A stretch of 64,000 nt of DNA from CAADGN01 sp035443945 (GCA_035443945.1 DAOMNQ010000006.1:1-64000), one strand, 5' to 3'. Positions 27,301-36,415 are shown, counted from the stretch's first letter. Numbers and translations: made by a program. The notes: generated from the sequence alone by a model not told the origin.

Positions 27301-27947
27301 CCTCACTCCGGTTCCTTTCCGGCGCTTTGGCCTCGTGCCTCGGCGCGTCCGCGCTCGCGGGCGAGGACGCCTACCGCCTCTCCGCCGCGCCCGCTCGCGT
27401 CGAGTTCCAGCCCAACGAAGCCGCCCCGACGGCATCGTCAACCAACTGGTGGAGCAACCCCGGTGAGTTCACCCGCGCAGGCTCAACCTGGCTCACGCTC
27501 GGCGGCGGCGTCGCCCCAGATTTCACCGACAACACCGACTACAACGCCTTCCTCGCGTGGAGCAAGTTCCTCGTGGACGACGTCGAGTTCATGCTCGAAC
27601 TCGGCGGCTGGTACCACGACCAGCCCGACGACGACGCCTTCGGTTTCAACCCCAACCTCGTCTTCCGCTGGCACTTCCTCAAGTCCGAAGACCTCGCATG
27701 GACCGTCTACGCCGACGCCGGCGTCGGCCTCCTCCTCGCCACGGACGACGTGCCACAGGGCGGCACGAACTTCAACCTCATGCCACGCGCCGGCGCGGGC
27801 GTCACGCGGCGCATCACCGACGACGGCGCACGCCTCATCCTCGGCGTCCGCTGGCACCACATCTCGAACGCAAGGATCAACGGACAGGACGAGAATCCCT
27901 CACGCGACGCCCTCATGTTCTACGCGGGCGTCACCTTCCCGTTCTGA
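27297..27947 (+). CDS. PagL-like acyloxyacyl hydrolase (lipid A 3-O-deacylase family)
   Basis: 216 residues from the ATG at 27297. A signal peptide (SLRFLSGALASCLGASALAG) precedes an eight-stranded outer-membrane beta-barrel with alternating aromatic strands. The C-terminal 'GVRWHHISNARINGQDEN' holds the H-x-S pair of PagL-type lipid A deacylases, and the final strand 'LMFYAGVTFPF' ends in phenylalanine, an outer-membrane insertion signal. PagL removes the 3-linked acyl chain from lipid A; here the substrate would be the planctomycete equivalent. Translationally coupled to panE, an unrelated pathway. Confidence 0.8.
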   Translation: MTSLRFLSGALASCLGASALAGEDAYRLSAAPARVEFQPNEAAPTASSTNWWSNPGEFTRAGSTWLTLGGGVAPDFTDNTDYNAFLAWSKFLVDDVEFMLELGGWYHDQPDDDAFGFNPNLVFRWHFLKSEDLAWTVYADAGVGLLLATDDVPQGGTNFNLMPRAGAGVTRRITDDGARLILGVRWHHISNARINGQDENPSRDALMFYAGVTFPF

Positions 27948-27962
27948 TGCCGTGCATCCGGC

Positions 27963-28931
27963 TCACCCCGCCTTGGCGAGTCTCGCCTTCGGGGTCACGT
28001 CCGTCGCGATGACGCGGTTCCGACCCTCCGCCTTCGCACGGTAGAGGTTCTGGTCCGCGGCCTCGATCCACTCCTCGGCCGAAAGCGTCGCGGAACCCGA
28101 CGAGCCGACAAGCCCGATCGACGTGGTCACGAACCGCTCGGGGTGTCGCAGCCAGACGTGCTGCCCGAACCCGGCGCGGATACGCTCGCAGAGCACCAGC
28201 GCGGCCTCGACGCTCGTGTCCGGCATGATGACCGCGAACTCCTCGCCGCCCATCCGGCACGCCACGTCGGACTGGCGGCACTCGTGCTGCAGGAGTGTCG
28301 CCATGCCCTGGAGCACCGCGTCGCCCGCCGGGTGCCCGTAGGTGTCGTTGACCGACTTGAAGTTGTCCAGGTCGAGGATCGCCATCGACAATGCACGCCC
28401 GTGCCGCACGCAACCCGACACCTCGTCCGGCCAGCGCTTGTCGAAGTGCGCCCGGTTCCACAGCCCGGTCAGGCCGTCGATCTGCGCTCGCTGCGAGAGC
28501 ATCGTCAGCAACTGGCTCAGTCGCAGCGCGGCCCGGACGCGCACGCGCAACTCCGTCAGGTCGAACGGCTTGGTCACGTAGTCCACCGCCCCGAGATCGA
28601 ACGCCGTCACCTTGTCCTGCGGGCTTTGAAGCCCCGACAGCACGATCACCGGCACGTGCTGCGTCGCCGGATTCTCCTTCAGGTTCCGGAGCACCTCGAA
28701 CCCGTCCATCTCGGGCATGTCCAGGTCCAGCAGCACCACCGATGGCGGGTTCGAAGCCGCCAGCGCCAGCCCTTCCGGCCCGCTGAGCGCCTGCACCAGT
28801 TCAAGTCCCTCGGGCTTGAGCCGCGCCCGCAGCAGCCGGTGAACGTCCACCGAGTCGTCGATCACCAGCGCGACCGGCTGCGCTTCCTCATGCGTGTTTG
28901 CCTCGGGTGCCATCGGTTCGTCGTCCCCCAA
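27963..28931 (-). CDS. response regulator with diguanylate cyclase (REC-GGDEF) domain
   Basis: 322 residues. N-terminal receiver domain with the phosphoacceptor aspartate in 'VVLLDLDMPEMDG' and 'VIVLSGLQSP', then a GGDEF domain ('DGLTGLWNRAHFDKRW', 'DLDNFKSVNDTYGHPAGD') with the active-site GGEEF. An I-site R-Q-S-D lies exactly five residues before GGEEF, so product inhibition by c-di-GMP is expected. PleD-like domain pair. The HPt gene upstream on the same strand (40 bases apart) probably encodes its phosphate donor; no histidine kinase is next to them. Confidence 0.94.
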   Translation of the reverse strand: MGDDEPMAPEANTHEEAQPVALVIDDSVDVHRLLRARLKPEGLELVQALSGPEGLALAASNPPSVVLLDLDMPEMDGFEVLRNLKENPATQHVPVIVLSGLQSPQDKVTAFDLGAVDYVTKPFDLTELRVRVRAALRLSQLLTMLSQRAQIDGLTGLWNRAHFDKRWPDEVSGCVRHGRALSMAILDLDNFKSVNDTYGHPAGDAVLQGMATLLQHECRQSDVACRMGGEEFAVIMPDTSVEAALVLCERIRAGFGQHVWLRHPERFVTTSIGLVGSSGSATLSAEEWIEAADQNLYRAKAEGRNRVIATDVTPKARLAKAG

Positions 28932-28970
28932 GCCAAGCGATTCGTCAGGAATCCGTCAGCGGTGCGCCGG

Positions 28971-29330
28971 TCAGTTCGAGCCGCTCCTCCCCCCTTGCGC
29001 CGCTCGTTCGCAGAGCATGATCAGTTCGTCCACCTCCTGCGCGACCGCCGTGAGCGCCCCATCGTTCGACAACCCACGCAGTTGATCCTCGAGAGCACCC
29101 GCCGCCGACGTCAGCGCGGGATACCCGTACCCCGCGCCCGCGCCCCGCAACTGGTGCGCAAGCCGCGTCAGGTCAACGCGGTTCCCGGACTCGAACGCCG
29201 AACGGATGCTCCGCACGCGCTGGGGGATGTCCCCGATGAACTCCTCGACGACCTCCCTCATCGCCGGGTCGTTCGCGAACAGGCTCGGCAGCGGCGGCAA
29301 CGCTCCCCACGCAGGATTCGGCTGGGCCAT
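28971..29330 (-). CDS. histidine phosphotransfer (HPt) protein
   Basis: 119 residues, one four-helix HPt domain. The phosphorylatable histidine is H59 in 'LAHQLRGAGAGYGYP' (HxLRGxG type). Such proteins pass phosphate between a hybrid kinase and a response regulator. It is followed 40 bases later by the REC-GGDEF gene, which makes that regulator the likely partner. Confidence 0.88.
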   Translation of the reverse strand: MAQPNPAWGALPPLPSLFANDPAMREVVEEFIGDIPQRVRSIRSAFESGNRVDLTRLAHQLRGAGAGYGYPALTSAAGALEDQLRGLSNDGALTAVAQEVDELIMLCERAAQGGRSGSN

Positions 29331-29510
29331 GTGGCACCTCCACCGACCTCATCGACCTCCCCACTCGGGCAGTTCACCCCTCCAACCCGCTCGCCATAAC
29401 CGCCCCCGCACGACCCACACACACCCGACCACCATCCACCGCGGCGGAACCCAACGCCCGAGAACCACAGGCCGATCCTCGGGGTGGGGCCTTCCGGGCC
29501 GGGTCTGCTT

Positions 29511-32500
29511 CTACTTCCCATCCGGGCTTCTCGCCGCGCCAGCTCCCACCGGCGCGGCCCCACCACGGCGAGCCTCGCGCGTTCGCCCCAGCGCGGCCTG
29601 GGCATCCGTCAGCAGACTGTACAGCATCGGCACCAGCAGGAGCGTGAACACCGTCGAGACCAGCAGCCCACCGACCACCACGCTCCCCAGCCCGCGGTAC
29701 AACTCCGAGCCAGACCCCGGCATCAGCACCAGCGGCGCCATCCCGCCCACGGACGTCAGCGTCCCCATGAAGATCGGGCGCACGCGCGACTTCACCGCCT
29801 CCGCGATCGCGCGACGCGGCTCCATCGCCCGCGCGTCATCGCTTCCCCGCATGAAGTTCAGCGACTGGTGCACGATCAGGATCGCGTTGTTCACCACGAC
29901 CCCGATCAGAATGATGAACCCCAGCATCGTCAGCACGTCCATCGACTGCACGGGCAGGTACCGGTCCTTCACGCTCCACGCATGGACCAGCGCAAGCGCG
30001 GCAAAGCCACCCAGCGTCGCCAGAGGCACGCTGAACATGATCACCAGCGGGCGCAGGAAACTCTGGAACAGGATGCACATCAGGAGGTACACAGTCGCCA
30101 GCGCGAGCACCAGCGAACTCTCCAGCGCGCCCGCCAGCGACCCGTCTCCCAGAAGCGCGCTCTGCACCGCCCGCAACTTGCTGGCCGAACCCGCGTACCC
30201 CGTCGCCACCCCGGGCGCGATCCGCCCGTCCGTCCGCATCTCCGCCAGCAGCGCCTCGATCTCGTCCACCGCCTGCTCCAGCGGCAGGCCCGCCGGCGGT
30301 GTGAACTGCAGCGTCACCGAGCGCTGACGCCCGACGTGGTTGATCTGCGGCGGCGCGACCGTCCGCTCAAACTCCGCGACGCTCGACAGCGGCACCACGT
30401 GCCCGGTCGGCGTCGCCACCGGCACGTCCTCAAGCCCCTCCAGGAGTTTCCGATCGACCGCCTCCGCCAGGATCACCTTGAGGTCGATGGTGTCGCTCCC
30501 GAGGCGGTATTCGCCGACGATTGCCCCGTCCCCGGCCGCCTGCACGGCGAGCGCGAGGTCCATCGGCGTCATCCCCACGTCCGCCAACTCCCGCAACTTC
30601 GGGCGCACCCGGATCTCAGGCCCGAACACGTTGAAGTTCGAGGGGCTGGGCTGCACCACCCCCGGCCCGTACTTCCCGAACAACGCGCCGAGCGCAGCGC
30701 CCGCGGAGTCCGACACCGCTCGCAGGTCATCCCCCGAGAAGTCGATCTTGATCGCCGACCCCGACGACCCGCCGAGCCGGAAGAGCGGCACCTGCGTCGC
30801 AAACCCGAAGACTCCCGGCAACGCCTCCGAACGCGTCGCGTGCTGGAAGAGCGGGATGAGGTCCACCACCCGCCGATCATCCTCCGAGATGCCCCCGTGG
30901 AACATCGTCCCGTCGAACGACACCAGGAAGTAGTTCACGAGCGTCGGCGGGACGATCGGCTCGCCCGGCCCCCCTCTGGCCCAATCGAACACCGGCACGG
31001 ACGGCAGGTCCGCCCGCAGCGCGCTCTCATCCGGTCCCGCCGCCTCCCAGAACGGGCGTACCACGGACTCGATCCGCTCCGCCAGACGATCCTGCTGCTC
31101 CAGGTTGTACCCCGGCGGCGGGATCAGAATGCCGAACACAAGGTTCCGGTTTCCCTTCGGCAGGTAGTCCGCCGGCGGCATGAGCGCGAGGCTGCCGACG
31201 ATCGACGCCGCCGTCAGCCCCGCGACCACCAACACCCGCGCCACGACGCTCCCAAGCAGCGCGTACGTGACCCGCCCGATCAGTTCGGGGATCGCGTGCA
31301 GCGCGGCGCCCGCCCCCCGGACCACCGCGACAACCGCACGCCACGCGCGCCGCACACGCCCCGCCGCACGCGCCCTCGGCTTGCTCTCTCGCGCACGCAC
31401 CGGCCGCAGCGCGCGGGCCGCCGCCGTCGGGATCACGGACACCGACACCAGCAGGCTCAGCCCCACCGCGGCGCAGATCGCCAGCGAGATGTCGCGGAAC
31501 AACTGCCCCGCCTCTTCGCGGATCAGCAGCACCGGCACGAACACGAAGATCGTCGTCAGCGTCGCCGCCAGCACCGCGCCCCACACCTCCTGCGCCCCGT
31601 CCACCGCCGCACGCAGCGGGGTCTTCCCCATCTCCAGGTGCCGGTAGATGTTCTCGATCACCACGATGGCGTTGTCCACGACCATTCCCGTCGCGAACGC
31701 CATCCCAGCCAGACTGACCACGTTCAGCGACCGGCCCAGCGCGACCATCGCCACCACCGCCCCGATCACCGAGATCGGGATCGCCAGCGCGACGATCAGC
31801 ACCGGCCTCGGCGAGCGCAGGAAGAGCAGCAGCACCAGCACCGCCAGCGACCCGCCCAGCCACAGGTTGCTCCGCACCAGCGCGAGCGCCTGCTCGATGT
31901 AGATCGTCTGGTCGTACACCTGCCGCAGCCGCAGCGTCCCGTCCAGCCCCATGCTGCGAGCCTTGGCCTCCAGTGCGCCCCCCGGCGCGTTGAGCCGGTC
32001 GATCGCCGTGCGCACGCCCGCCATCACCTGCATGACGTTCGAGCCTGGCTCGCGCTGCGCGTTGATCGCGATCACCGGCTCGCCGCGCGACCGCACGAAC
32101 CGCCGCGGCTTCTTGTACGTCTCCACCACCTCCGCCACGTCGCGCACCCTCACCGGCCCCGCGGGCGTCTGCGCGATCACCGTCTCCTCCACCTCGCGCG
32201 CCGTGGTGTACTGGCTCACGGTGCGCACCCGCACGCTCGACTTCGCGTCGTAGACCTCGCCCGCCGAGACGTTGCGGTTCGTCCCCTCGAGCGCGGCCAC
32301 CAGTTGCGCCGGCGTCACGCCGTGCTGCGCCAGCCGCACCGCGTCGAAACGCACCTGCGTCTCACGCTCGCGACCGCCCAGCACGTTCACCTCCGACACG
32401 CCCTCCACGCGCTCGAGCACGGGCTTGATGTTGTCCTCGGCGAAGTCCTGCAGCGTGCGGATGTCCAGCGTCGGGTCGGTCGTCGAGAAGATGATCCACG

Positions 32501-32909
32501 CGATGTAGTCGCGGTTGTCGGGGTCGGTCGCCTGGACCACCGGCTCGTCGGCGTTCTGCGGGTAGCGCGACACCTCGCGCAACTTGTCGCTCACCTCCCG
32601 CAGCGCGACCTCCTTCGGCGTCCCCACGGCGAACTCCAGCCGGATCCGCCCCTGGCTCTGCTGGCTCTCGCTCGTCATCGAGCGCAGGTTGGTCAGGCCC
32701 TGGAGTTTCTCCTCCTGCCGCTCGACGATCTCGCGCTCGATCTCGTCGGGGCTGGCCCCCTCCCAGAACGTCGTCACCGCGATCACGGTGTCGTCCACGT
32801 TCGGCGTCAGTTGCACCGGGATGCGGCGCACCGACACCACGCCCGCCAGCAGCACCAGCAGCACGCACACCACCACCGTCACGGGCTGAGCCACCGCCTG
32901 CCGGATCAC
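29511..32909 (-). CDS. RND efflux pump permease (HAE1/AcrB type)
   Basis: 1132 residues. Inner-membrane proton-driven pump of a tripartite efflux system. N-terminal span 'AVAQPVTVVVCVLLVLLAGVV', the periplasmic porter domains, 'SVIGAVVAMVALGRSLNVVSL' and 'GMVVDNAIVVIENIYRHLE' with the TM4 acidic residues, and a second half ending 'GGLLVSTVFTLLLVPMLYSL'. It is about 90 residues longer than the usual 1040, mainly from a basic linker between the halves (around 'RPVRARESKPRARAAGR'). Its start overlaps the adaptor gene by ATGA. No outer-membrane factor (TolC type) is adjacent. Confidence 0.93.
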   Translation of the reverse strand: MIRQAVAQPVTVVVCVLLVLLAGVVSVRRIPVQLTPNVDDTVIAVTTFWEGASPDEIEREIVERQEEKLQGLTNLRSMTSESQQSQGRIRLEFAVGTPKEVALREVSDKLREVSRYPQNADEPVVQATDPDNRDYIAWIIFSTTDPTLDIRTLQDFAEDNIKPVLERVEGVSEVNVLGGRERETQVRFDAVRLAQHGVTPAQLVAALEGTNRNVSAGEVYDAKSSVRVRTVSQYTTAREVEETVIAQTPAGPVRVRDVAEVVETYKKPRRFVRSRGEPVIAINAQREPGSNVMQVMAGVRTAIDRLNAPGGALEAKARSMGLDGTLRLRQVYDQTIYIEQALALVRSNLWLGGSLAVLVLLLFLRSPRPVLIVALAIPISVIGAVVAMVALGRSLNVVSLAGMAFATGMVVDNAIVVIENIYRHLEMGKTPLRAAVDGAQEVWGAVLAATLTTIFVFVPVLLIREEAGQLFRDISLAICAAVGLSLLVSVSVIPTAAARALRPVRARESKPRARAAGRVRRAWRAVVAVVRGAGAALHAIPELIGRVTYALLGSVVARVLVVAGLTAASIVGSLALMPPADYLPKGNRNLVFGILIPPPGYNLEQQDRLAERIESVVRPFWEAAGPDESALRADLPSVPVFDWARGGPGEPIVPPTLVNYFLVSFDGTMFHGGISEDDRRVVDLIPLFQHATRSEALPGVFGFATQVPLFRLGGSSGSAIKIDFSGDDLRAVSDSAGAALGALFGKYGPGVVQPSPSNFNVFGPEIRVRPKLRELADVGMTPMDLALAVQAAGDGAIVGEYRLGSDTIDLKVILAEAVDRKLLEGLEDVPVATPTGHVVPLSSVAEFERTVAPPQINHVGRQRSVTLQFTPPAGLPLEQAVDEIEALLAEMRTDGRIAPGVATGYAGSASKLRAVQSALLGDGSLAGALESSLVLALATVYLLMCILFQSFLRPLVIMFSVPLATLGGFAALALVHAWSVKDRYLPVQSMDVLTMLGFIILIGVVVNNAILIVHQSLNFMRGSDDARAMEPRRAIAEAVKSRVRPIFMGTLTSVGGMAPLVLMPGSGSELYRGLGSVVVGGLLVSTVFTLLLVPMLYSLLTDAQAALGRTREARRGGAAPVGAGAARSPDGK

Positions 32910-34078
32910 CGCGAACCGCCCCCCCCCGCCCCCGCCTCATCCACCACGCGCACCATCGTGCCCGGGAACAGCCGCTCGTTCCCCTCCACAACAACCACGT
33001 CGCCCTCCGCCAGCGCGCCCGCGCCGATGACGTACCGGTCGCCGATCGGGAACAGCACCTCCACCGCCGCCGGGAACGCCGGCGACGGCCCGCCCCGACC
33101 CCCCGACACCCGGTACACGAACGCCCCCGCATCGTTCCGCAGCACCGCGTCCTTCGACACCGTCAACTGCACGCCCTCCAGCCCCGTCGGCACCCACCCG
33201 ACCACCGACATCCCCGGCGCCAACACCCCTCCGCTCGCCTCCAGCGTCGCTACAAGCACAAACGTCCGCGAGCGAGGGTCAACGTCCGGCACCACCCGCT
33301 GCTCCACCGCCCCGAGCACGATCCCCGAAGTCCCAACCTCCACCAGCACGCCATTCGCGCTCGACGACGCCGCCGCCAGCAGCCGCTGCGGCACGCTCAG
33401 CCACGCCTCGACGCGACCTGTCGCCACCACCTCCGCCACCGCGTCCCCCGCGGACACCCATTGCCCGATCTCGGTGAGCCGCCCGACCACCACCGCATCG
33501 AACGGCGCGACGATCCGCGTGTCAGCCAACTGCTCGCGCAGGTGGTCCAGCCGCGCCGTGACCATCAGCCGCTGCGCCTCGGCCTGCGAGAGCCTCGCCT
33601 GCGCGATCCGGTGCGCCCACTCGGCGTCGCGCCGCTCGCGGGCCGTCGCCCCGCCCGCCTCGAACGCGCTGCGCACTCGTTGCCACTCCTGCTCCGCCTG
33701 CCCGAGCGACTCGCGCCGCTCGTCGATCGTCGCCTCGGCGAAGGTTGCGTCCGCCTCCGCCTCAGCGATGAGCAGCCTCAGCCGGCGCGAGTCCAGTTCC
33801 GCCAGCAACTCCCCCGCCCGCACGGCCTGCCCCTCGCGAACCGGCATCGCGATGACCAGCCCTTCCTCCTGCGCCGCAACACGCGCCCGCTTCACCGCAC
33901 GCAACTCGCCCGTCACCAGCCGCCGCTCGACGACCGCCTCCGCCCGAACCTCGCCGCCACGCACCGGCGTCGGGGGCGGACCATCACCACCCTGCCCGCG
34001 CGCGAACGAACATACGCTCGCCGCAGCCACCGCGGCCGCCCATAACCCCGATTGCACTCGCATGCCGCTGGACTCCAT
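32906..34078 (-). CDS. RND efflux membrane fusion protein (HlyD/AcrA type)
   Basis: 390 residues. Periplasmic adaptor that links the pump to the outer-membrane channel. A signal peptide (LWAAAVAAASVCSFARGQ), a lipoyl-like half ('AVRAGELLAELDSRRLRLL'), a helical hairpin (about 100-170) and a beta-barrel ('RIVAPFDAVVVGRLTEIGQW'). Start is 34078 (MESSG); 34063 (MRVQSG) is equally possible and would leave a cleaner signal peptide. The C-terminal glycine-rich end is encoded near a run of nine C (32919-32927), a frameshift-prone site at the junction with the pump gene. Confidence 0.9.
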   Translation of the reverse strand: MESSGMRVQSGLWAAAVAAASVCSFARGQGGDGPPPTPVRGGEVRAEAVVERRLVTGELRAVKRARVAAQEEGLVIAMPVREGQAVRAGELLAELDSRRLRLLIAEAEADATFAEATIDERRESLGQAEQEWQRVRSAFEAGGATARERRDAEWAHRIAQARLSQAEAQRLMVTARLDHLREQLADTRIVAPFDAVVVGRLTEIGQWVSAGDAVAEVVATGRVEAWLSVPQRLLAAASSSANGVLVEVGTSGIVLGAVEQRVVPDVDPRSRTFVLVATLEASGGVLAPGMSVVGWVPTGLEGVQLTVSKDAVLRNDAGAFVYRVSGGRGGPSPAFPAAVEVLFPIGDRYVIGAGALAEGDVVVVEGNERLFPGTMVRVVDEAGAGGGGSR

Positions 34079-34164
34079 CCCCGCTCACGCCCGCATCGGA
34101 ACGACCCCGCGACAAGTCCGGAATCCTAGTCCGCGCGCCGTCCCGCGGCACAGGCATCGTACGA

Positions 34165-34295
34165 GAGGCTATCCCGTAACCTCGGAGAACCGATCTCACC
34201 ACAGAGGCACAGAGAGCACCGAGGCAGGAATCATTGGTTGTTTTCTCGGTGCCCTCTGTGCCTCTGTGGTGAATCTCGGGTTTCGGGATAGGCTC
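34165..34295. repeat. 131-bp palindromic dispersed repeat, copy 2 of 3
   Basis: Identical to the copy at 1003-1133 over all 131 bases, although the two lie 33 kb apart. It sits in the gap between the start of the efflux adaptor gene and the stop of the pseudopilin-like gene (both minus). Confidence 0.95.
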
Positions 34296-34374
34296 GAGTG
34301 TCAGGCAACCTTCCGCGCTCGAGGGATCTCGACAGTTCGCAGCGCCGGAGCAACGCCGATCGGTTCCGCAACGC

Positions 34375-34791
34375 TCAGAACGGCAACTCCTCCTCGTACC
34401 GCACGTCGTCGCCCGTACCGAACTCGCCGTCCGGACCCGCGCTCACGAACACGACGCGTGTGTTGAACCCCGGCCGCTCGACGAAGTCCAGCCGCATCTC
34501 CGTCCCCCACTGGTCGTTGAACGCGCCGCGCGTGCCGCCGACCTCGGCCGGCGACGAGGGCAGGTGCCCGTTCTCCTCGCGGAACTGCGAGATCAGCATC
34601 GCCAGTTGCTTCGTGTTGACGGCGGTGCGCACGTCGCGCGCCATGTCGCGCGACTTGGCCGCCTGCTGCGCCAGCCCCGTGCTCCCCCCCCCGACCCCGA
34701 AGTAGACGATCATGCCGATCGCCAGCACGATCAGCAGCACGATCAGCCCGAACCCGACGTTCCCCCGCCGCACGCTCGCACACCGTCCCAT
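34375..34791 (-). CDS. pseudopilin-like protein (GspG-like)
   Basis: 138 residues from the ATG at 34791. A basic N-terminus (CASVRRGNVG) runs into a hydrophobic helix 'FGLIVLLIVLAIGMIVYFGVG', resembling a type IV prepilin start, though the classical glutamate at position 5 is absent. The tail 'VFVSAGPDGEFGTGDDV' is the calcium-binding loop seen in type II secretion major pseudopilins. No other secretion genes are nearby, so this is an orphan. Frames reaching 35586 are not credible. Confidence 0.72.
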   Translation of the reverse strand: MGRCASVRRGNVGFGLIVLLIVLAIGMIVYFGVGGGSTGLAQQAAKSRDMARDVRTAVNTKQLAMLISQFREENGHLPSSPAEVGGTRGAFNDQWGTEMRLDFVERPGFNTRVVFVSAGPDGEFGTGDDVRYEEELPF

Positions 34792-34905
34792 GCCGACCTC
34801 CTTCCGAACCCCACGCCACGCCGTTCGACGGCGACCGTCCACCCCAGAGCCTACCCCCTCCCGGCCCGCGTGACAGGGCCACCCGTTTCTGGCACACTGT
34901 CTCCT

Positions 34906-36027
34906 ATGACTACCTTCAACAGGCGTGAGTTCCTGGCGGCCGCCGCCGCCGTCGGGGCATCCGGACTCGCAGGCAGCGCGGCCCCGGCAGGAGCGACCAC
35001 CGTGCCGACCGCCCCACAGCCCGAACACGACCGCCCCGGCGAGAAGCACCGCGGCCCGTGCGCCATCGCCTCCGGCAACGGGCGCGACTGCGTCGCCCGC
35101 GCCTTCGAACTCATGGAGGCCGGCGAACGCCCAGTCGTCGCCGCCGTCCAAGGCGTGAAGATCAACGAGGACGACCCCAACGACATGAGCGTCGGCTACG
35201 GCGGACTGCCCAACGAGGAGGGCGTCGTGCAACTCGACGCCGCAGTCATGGACGGCCCGCTCCACCGCGCCGGCGCGGTCGCCTCCCTCGAACGCATCAA
35301 GAACCCGGCCATGGTCGCCCTCGAAGTCATCCGCCGCACCGACCACGTCCTGCTCGTCGGCGAGGGAGCACTGCGGTTCGCGCGGGCGATGGGCTTCAAG
35401 GAGGAGGACCTGCTGACGGAGGAGGCGCGTCAGGCGTGGCTGCGTTGGAAGGCCCAGTTGAACAAGGACGACAAGTGGCTCGACCGCGACCAGCAGCCCC
35501 TCGGCGACGGGGAGCGGCGCGGCGACTCGCGCACCGGCCCCGAGCCGTGGCGCAGCGACGTCCCCTTCACCTGGGGCACCATCCACTGCTCTGCACGCGA
35601 CGCGGACGGCGACCTCGGATGCACCACCACCACCAGCGGCCTCTCCTGGAAACTCCCCGGACGCGTGGGCGACTCGCCGCTGATCGGCTGCGGCCTCTAC
35701 TGCGACAACGCCGTCGGCTCCGCAGGCTCCACCGGGCGCGGCGAGGCCGTCATCCAGACCCTCGGCGCCTACGAGATCGTCCGCTCGATGGAAGACGGCC
35801 TTTCGCCGACCGAAGCCTGCCTCAGGGCCTGCACACGCATCGTCGATCGCACCCGCGAGCCGCGACTCCTCGACGACCGGGGCAGACCCAACTTCAGCGT
35901 CTCCTTCTACGCCCTCCGTAAGGACGGCGCATACGGCGGCGCATGCATCTGGAAAGGCGGCACCTTCGCCGTCCAGGACGGCCAGGGGGCGCGAGTCCTG
36001 CCGTGCGAGTGGCTGTTCGAGAGATGA
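34906..36027 (+). CDS. Tat-exported N4-(beta-N-acetylglucosaminyl)-L-asparaginase-type hydrolase
   Basis: 373 residues from the ATG at 34906. Twin-arginine signal (FNRREFLAAAAAVGASGLAG). Ntn-hydrolase fold: a precursor is self-cleaved before a threonine, here probably in 'TWGTIHCSARDADGDLGCTT', giving a free N-terminal Thr nucleophile. The segments 'SGNGRDCVARAFELMEAGE', 'TSGLSWKLPGRVGDSPLIG' and 'YCDNAVGSAGSTGRGEA' are typical of glycosylasparaginases. They cleave the GlcNAc-Asn link of glycopeptides. The DTIGM context of the cleavage site is altered, so activity is inferred. Divergent from the pseudopilin gene. Confidence 0.88.
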   Translation: MTTFNRREFLAAAAAVGASGLAGSAAPAGATTVPTAPQPEHDRPGEKHRGPCAIASGNGRDCVARAFELMEAGERPVVAAVQGVKINEDDPNDMSVGYGGLPNEEGVVQLDAAVMDGPLHRAGAVASLERIKNPAMVALEVIRRTDHVLLVGEGALRFARAMGFKEEDLLTEEARQAWLRWKAQLNKDDKWLDRDQQPLGDGERRGDSRTGPEPWRSDVPFTWGTIHCSARDADGDLGCTTTTSGLSWKLPGRVGDSPLIGCGLYCDNAVGSAGSTGRGEAVIQTLGAYEIVRSMEDGLSPTEACLRACTRIVDRTREPRLLDDRGRPNFSVSFYALRKDGAYGGACIWKGGTFAVQDGQGARVLPCEWLFER

Positions 36028-36045
36028 AAGGCGAGCCTCATTCCT

Positions 36046-36073
36046 GCGGTGGCACAGGCGTCCCGCCTGTGCC
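36046..36073. repeat. short palindromic dispersed repeat, copy 1 of 2
   Basis: GCGGTGGCACAGGCG followed by TCCCGCCTGTGCC; the inner part folds into a 10-base stem. The inverse copy is at 45952-45975. It lies just after the asparaginase-type gene and may act as its terminator. Confidence 0.75.
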
Positions 36074-36141
36074 CCACAATTAAGACCGCCGGTTCAACTC
36101 CCGAACCCTCGATTTCTTTCACGGTTTCACAGAGAAGACAA

Positions 36142-36166
36142 CACGCCGGTCGCGAGGACCGGCGTG
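36142..36166 (-). terminator. hairpin terminator downstream of YjzC-like gene
   Basis: A 10-base stem (CACGCCGGTC with GACCGGCGTG) and a 5-base loop. On the minus strand it is followed by TTGTCTTCTC. It is about 37 bases after the stop at 36203. Confidence 0.6.
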
Positions 36167-36202
36167 CAGCCGTGTGGTACCGGGATTGGTGGCGGAGGCT
36201 CA

Positions 36203-36415
36203 TCAGATCCGCTGCATGAACTTCCAGTAGCACGCCTTGCCGCTGGACCGGATCGGCGGGAACTTCTCGCCTCGGCTGATGGGGATCTCCTTCTCCGCCG
36301 GGTGGGGCGGCGGCTGCCAGGTGCCGTCCGTGTAGCCGTCAAACTGGTACCGACCCGACCCCGGGCAGGTCTCGCCTGTCCGGAACCGCGTCCCGATCTG
36401 AGTAGCGGTCGCCAT
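36203..36415 (-). CDS. YjzC-like small protein
   Basis: 70 residues from the ATG at 36415 (MATATQIGTRFRTGE). The pattern 'FRTGETCPGSGRYQFDGYTDG' then 'EIPISRGEKFPPIRSSGKACYW' resembles the YjzC family of short proteins with a 'FKTGExAPxxG' start and a 'KGDxFPP' segment. Function unknown. The gene is divergent from the sigma-like gene and ends before a hairpin terminator. Longer frames through 37240 are antisense to the sigma gene and rejected. Confidence 0.75.
   Translation of the reverse strand: MATATQIGTRFRTGETCPGSGRYQFDGYTDGTWQPPPHPAEKEIPISRGEKFPPIRSSGKACYWKFMQRI

Noticed and set aside
29484..34466. A 1660-residue open frame on the plus strand opposite the RND pump genes
   Set aside because: It is low-complexity (R, H, Q, P rich), has no domain, and mirrors the efflux genes whose protein motifs are unmistakable. 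Very high GC keeps antisense frames open.
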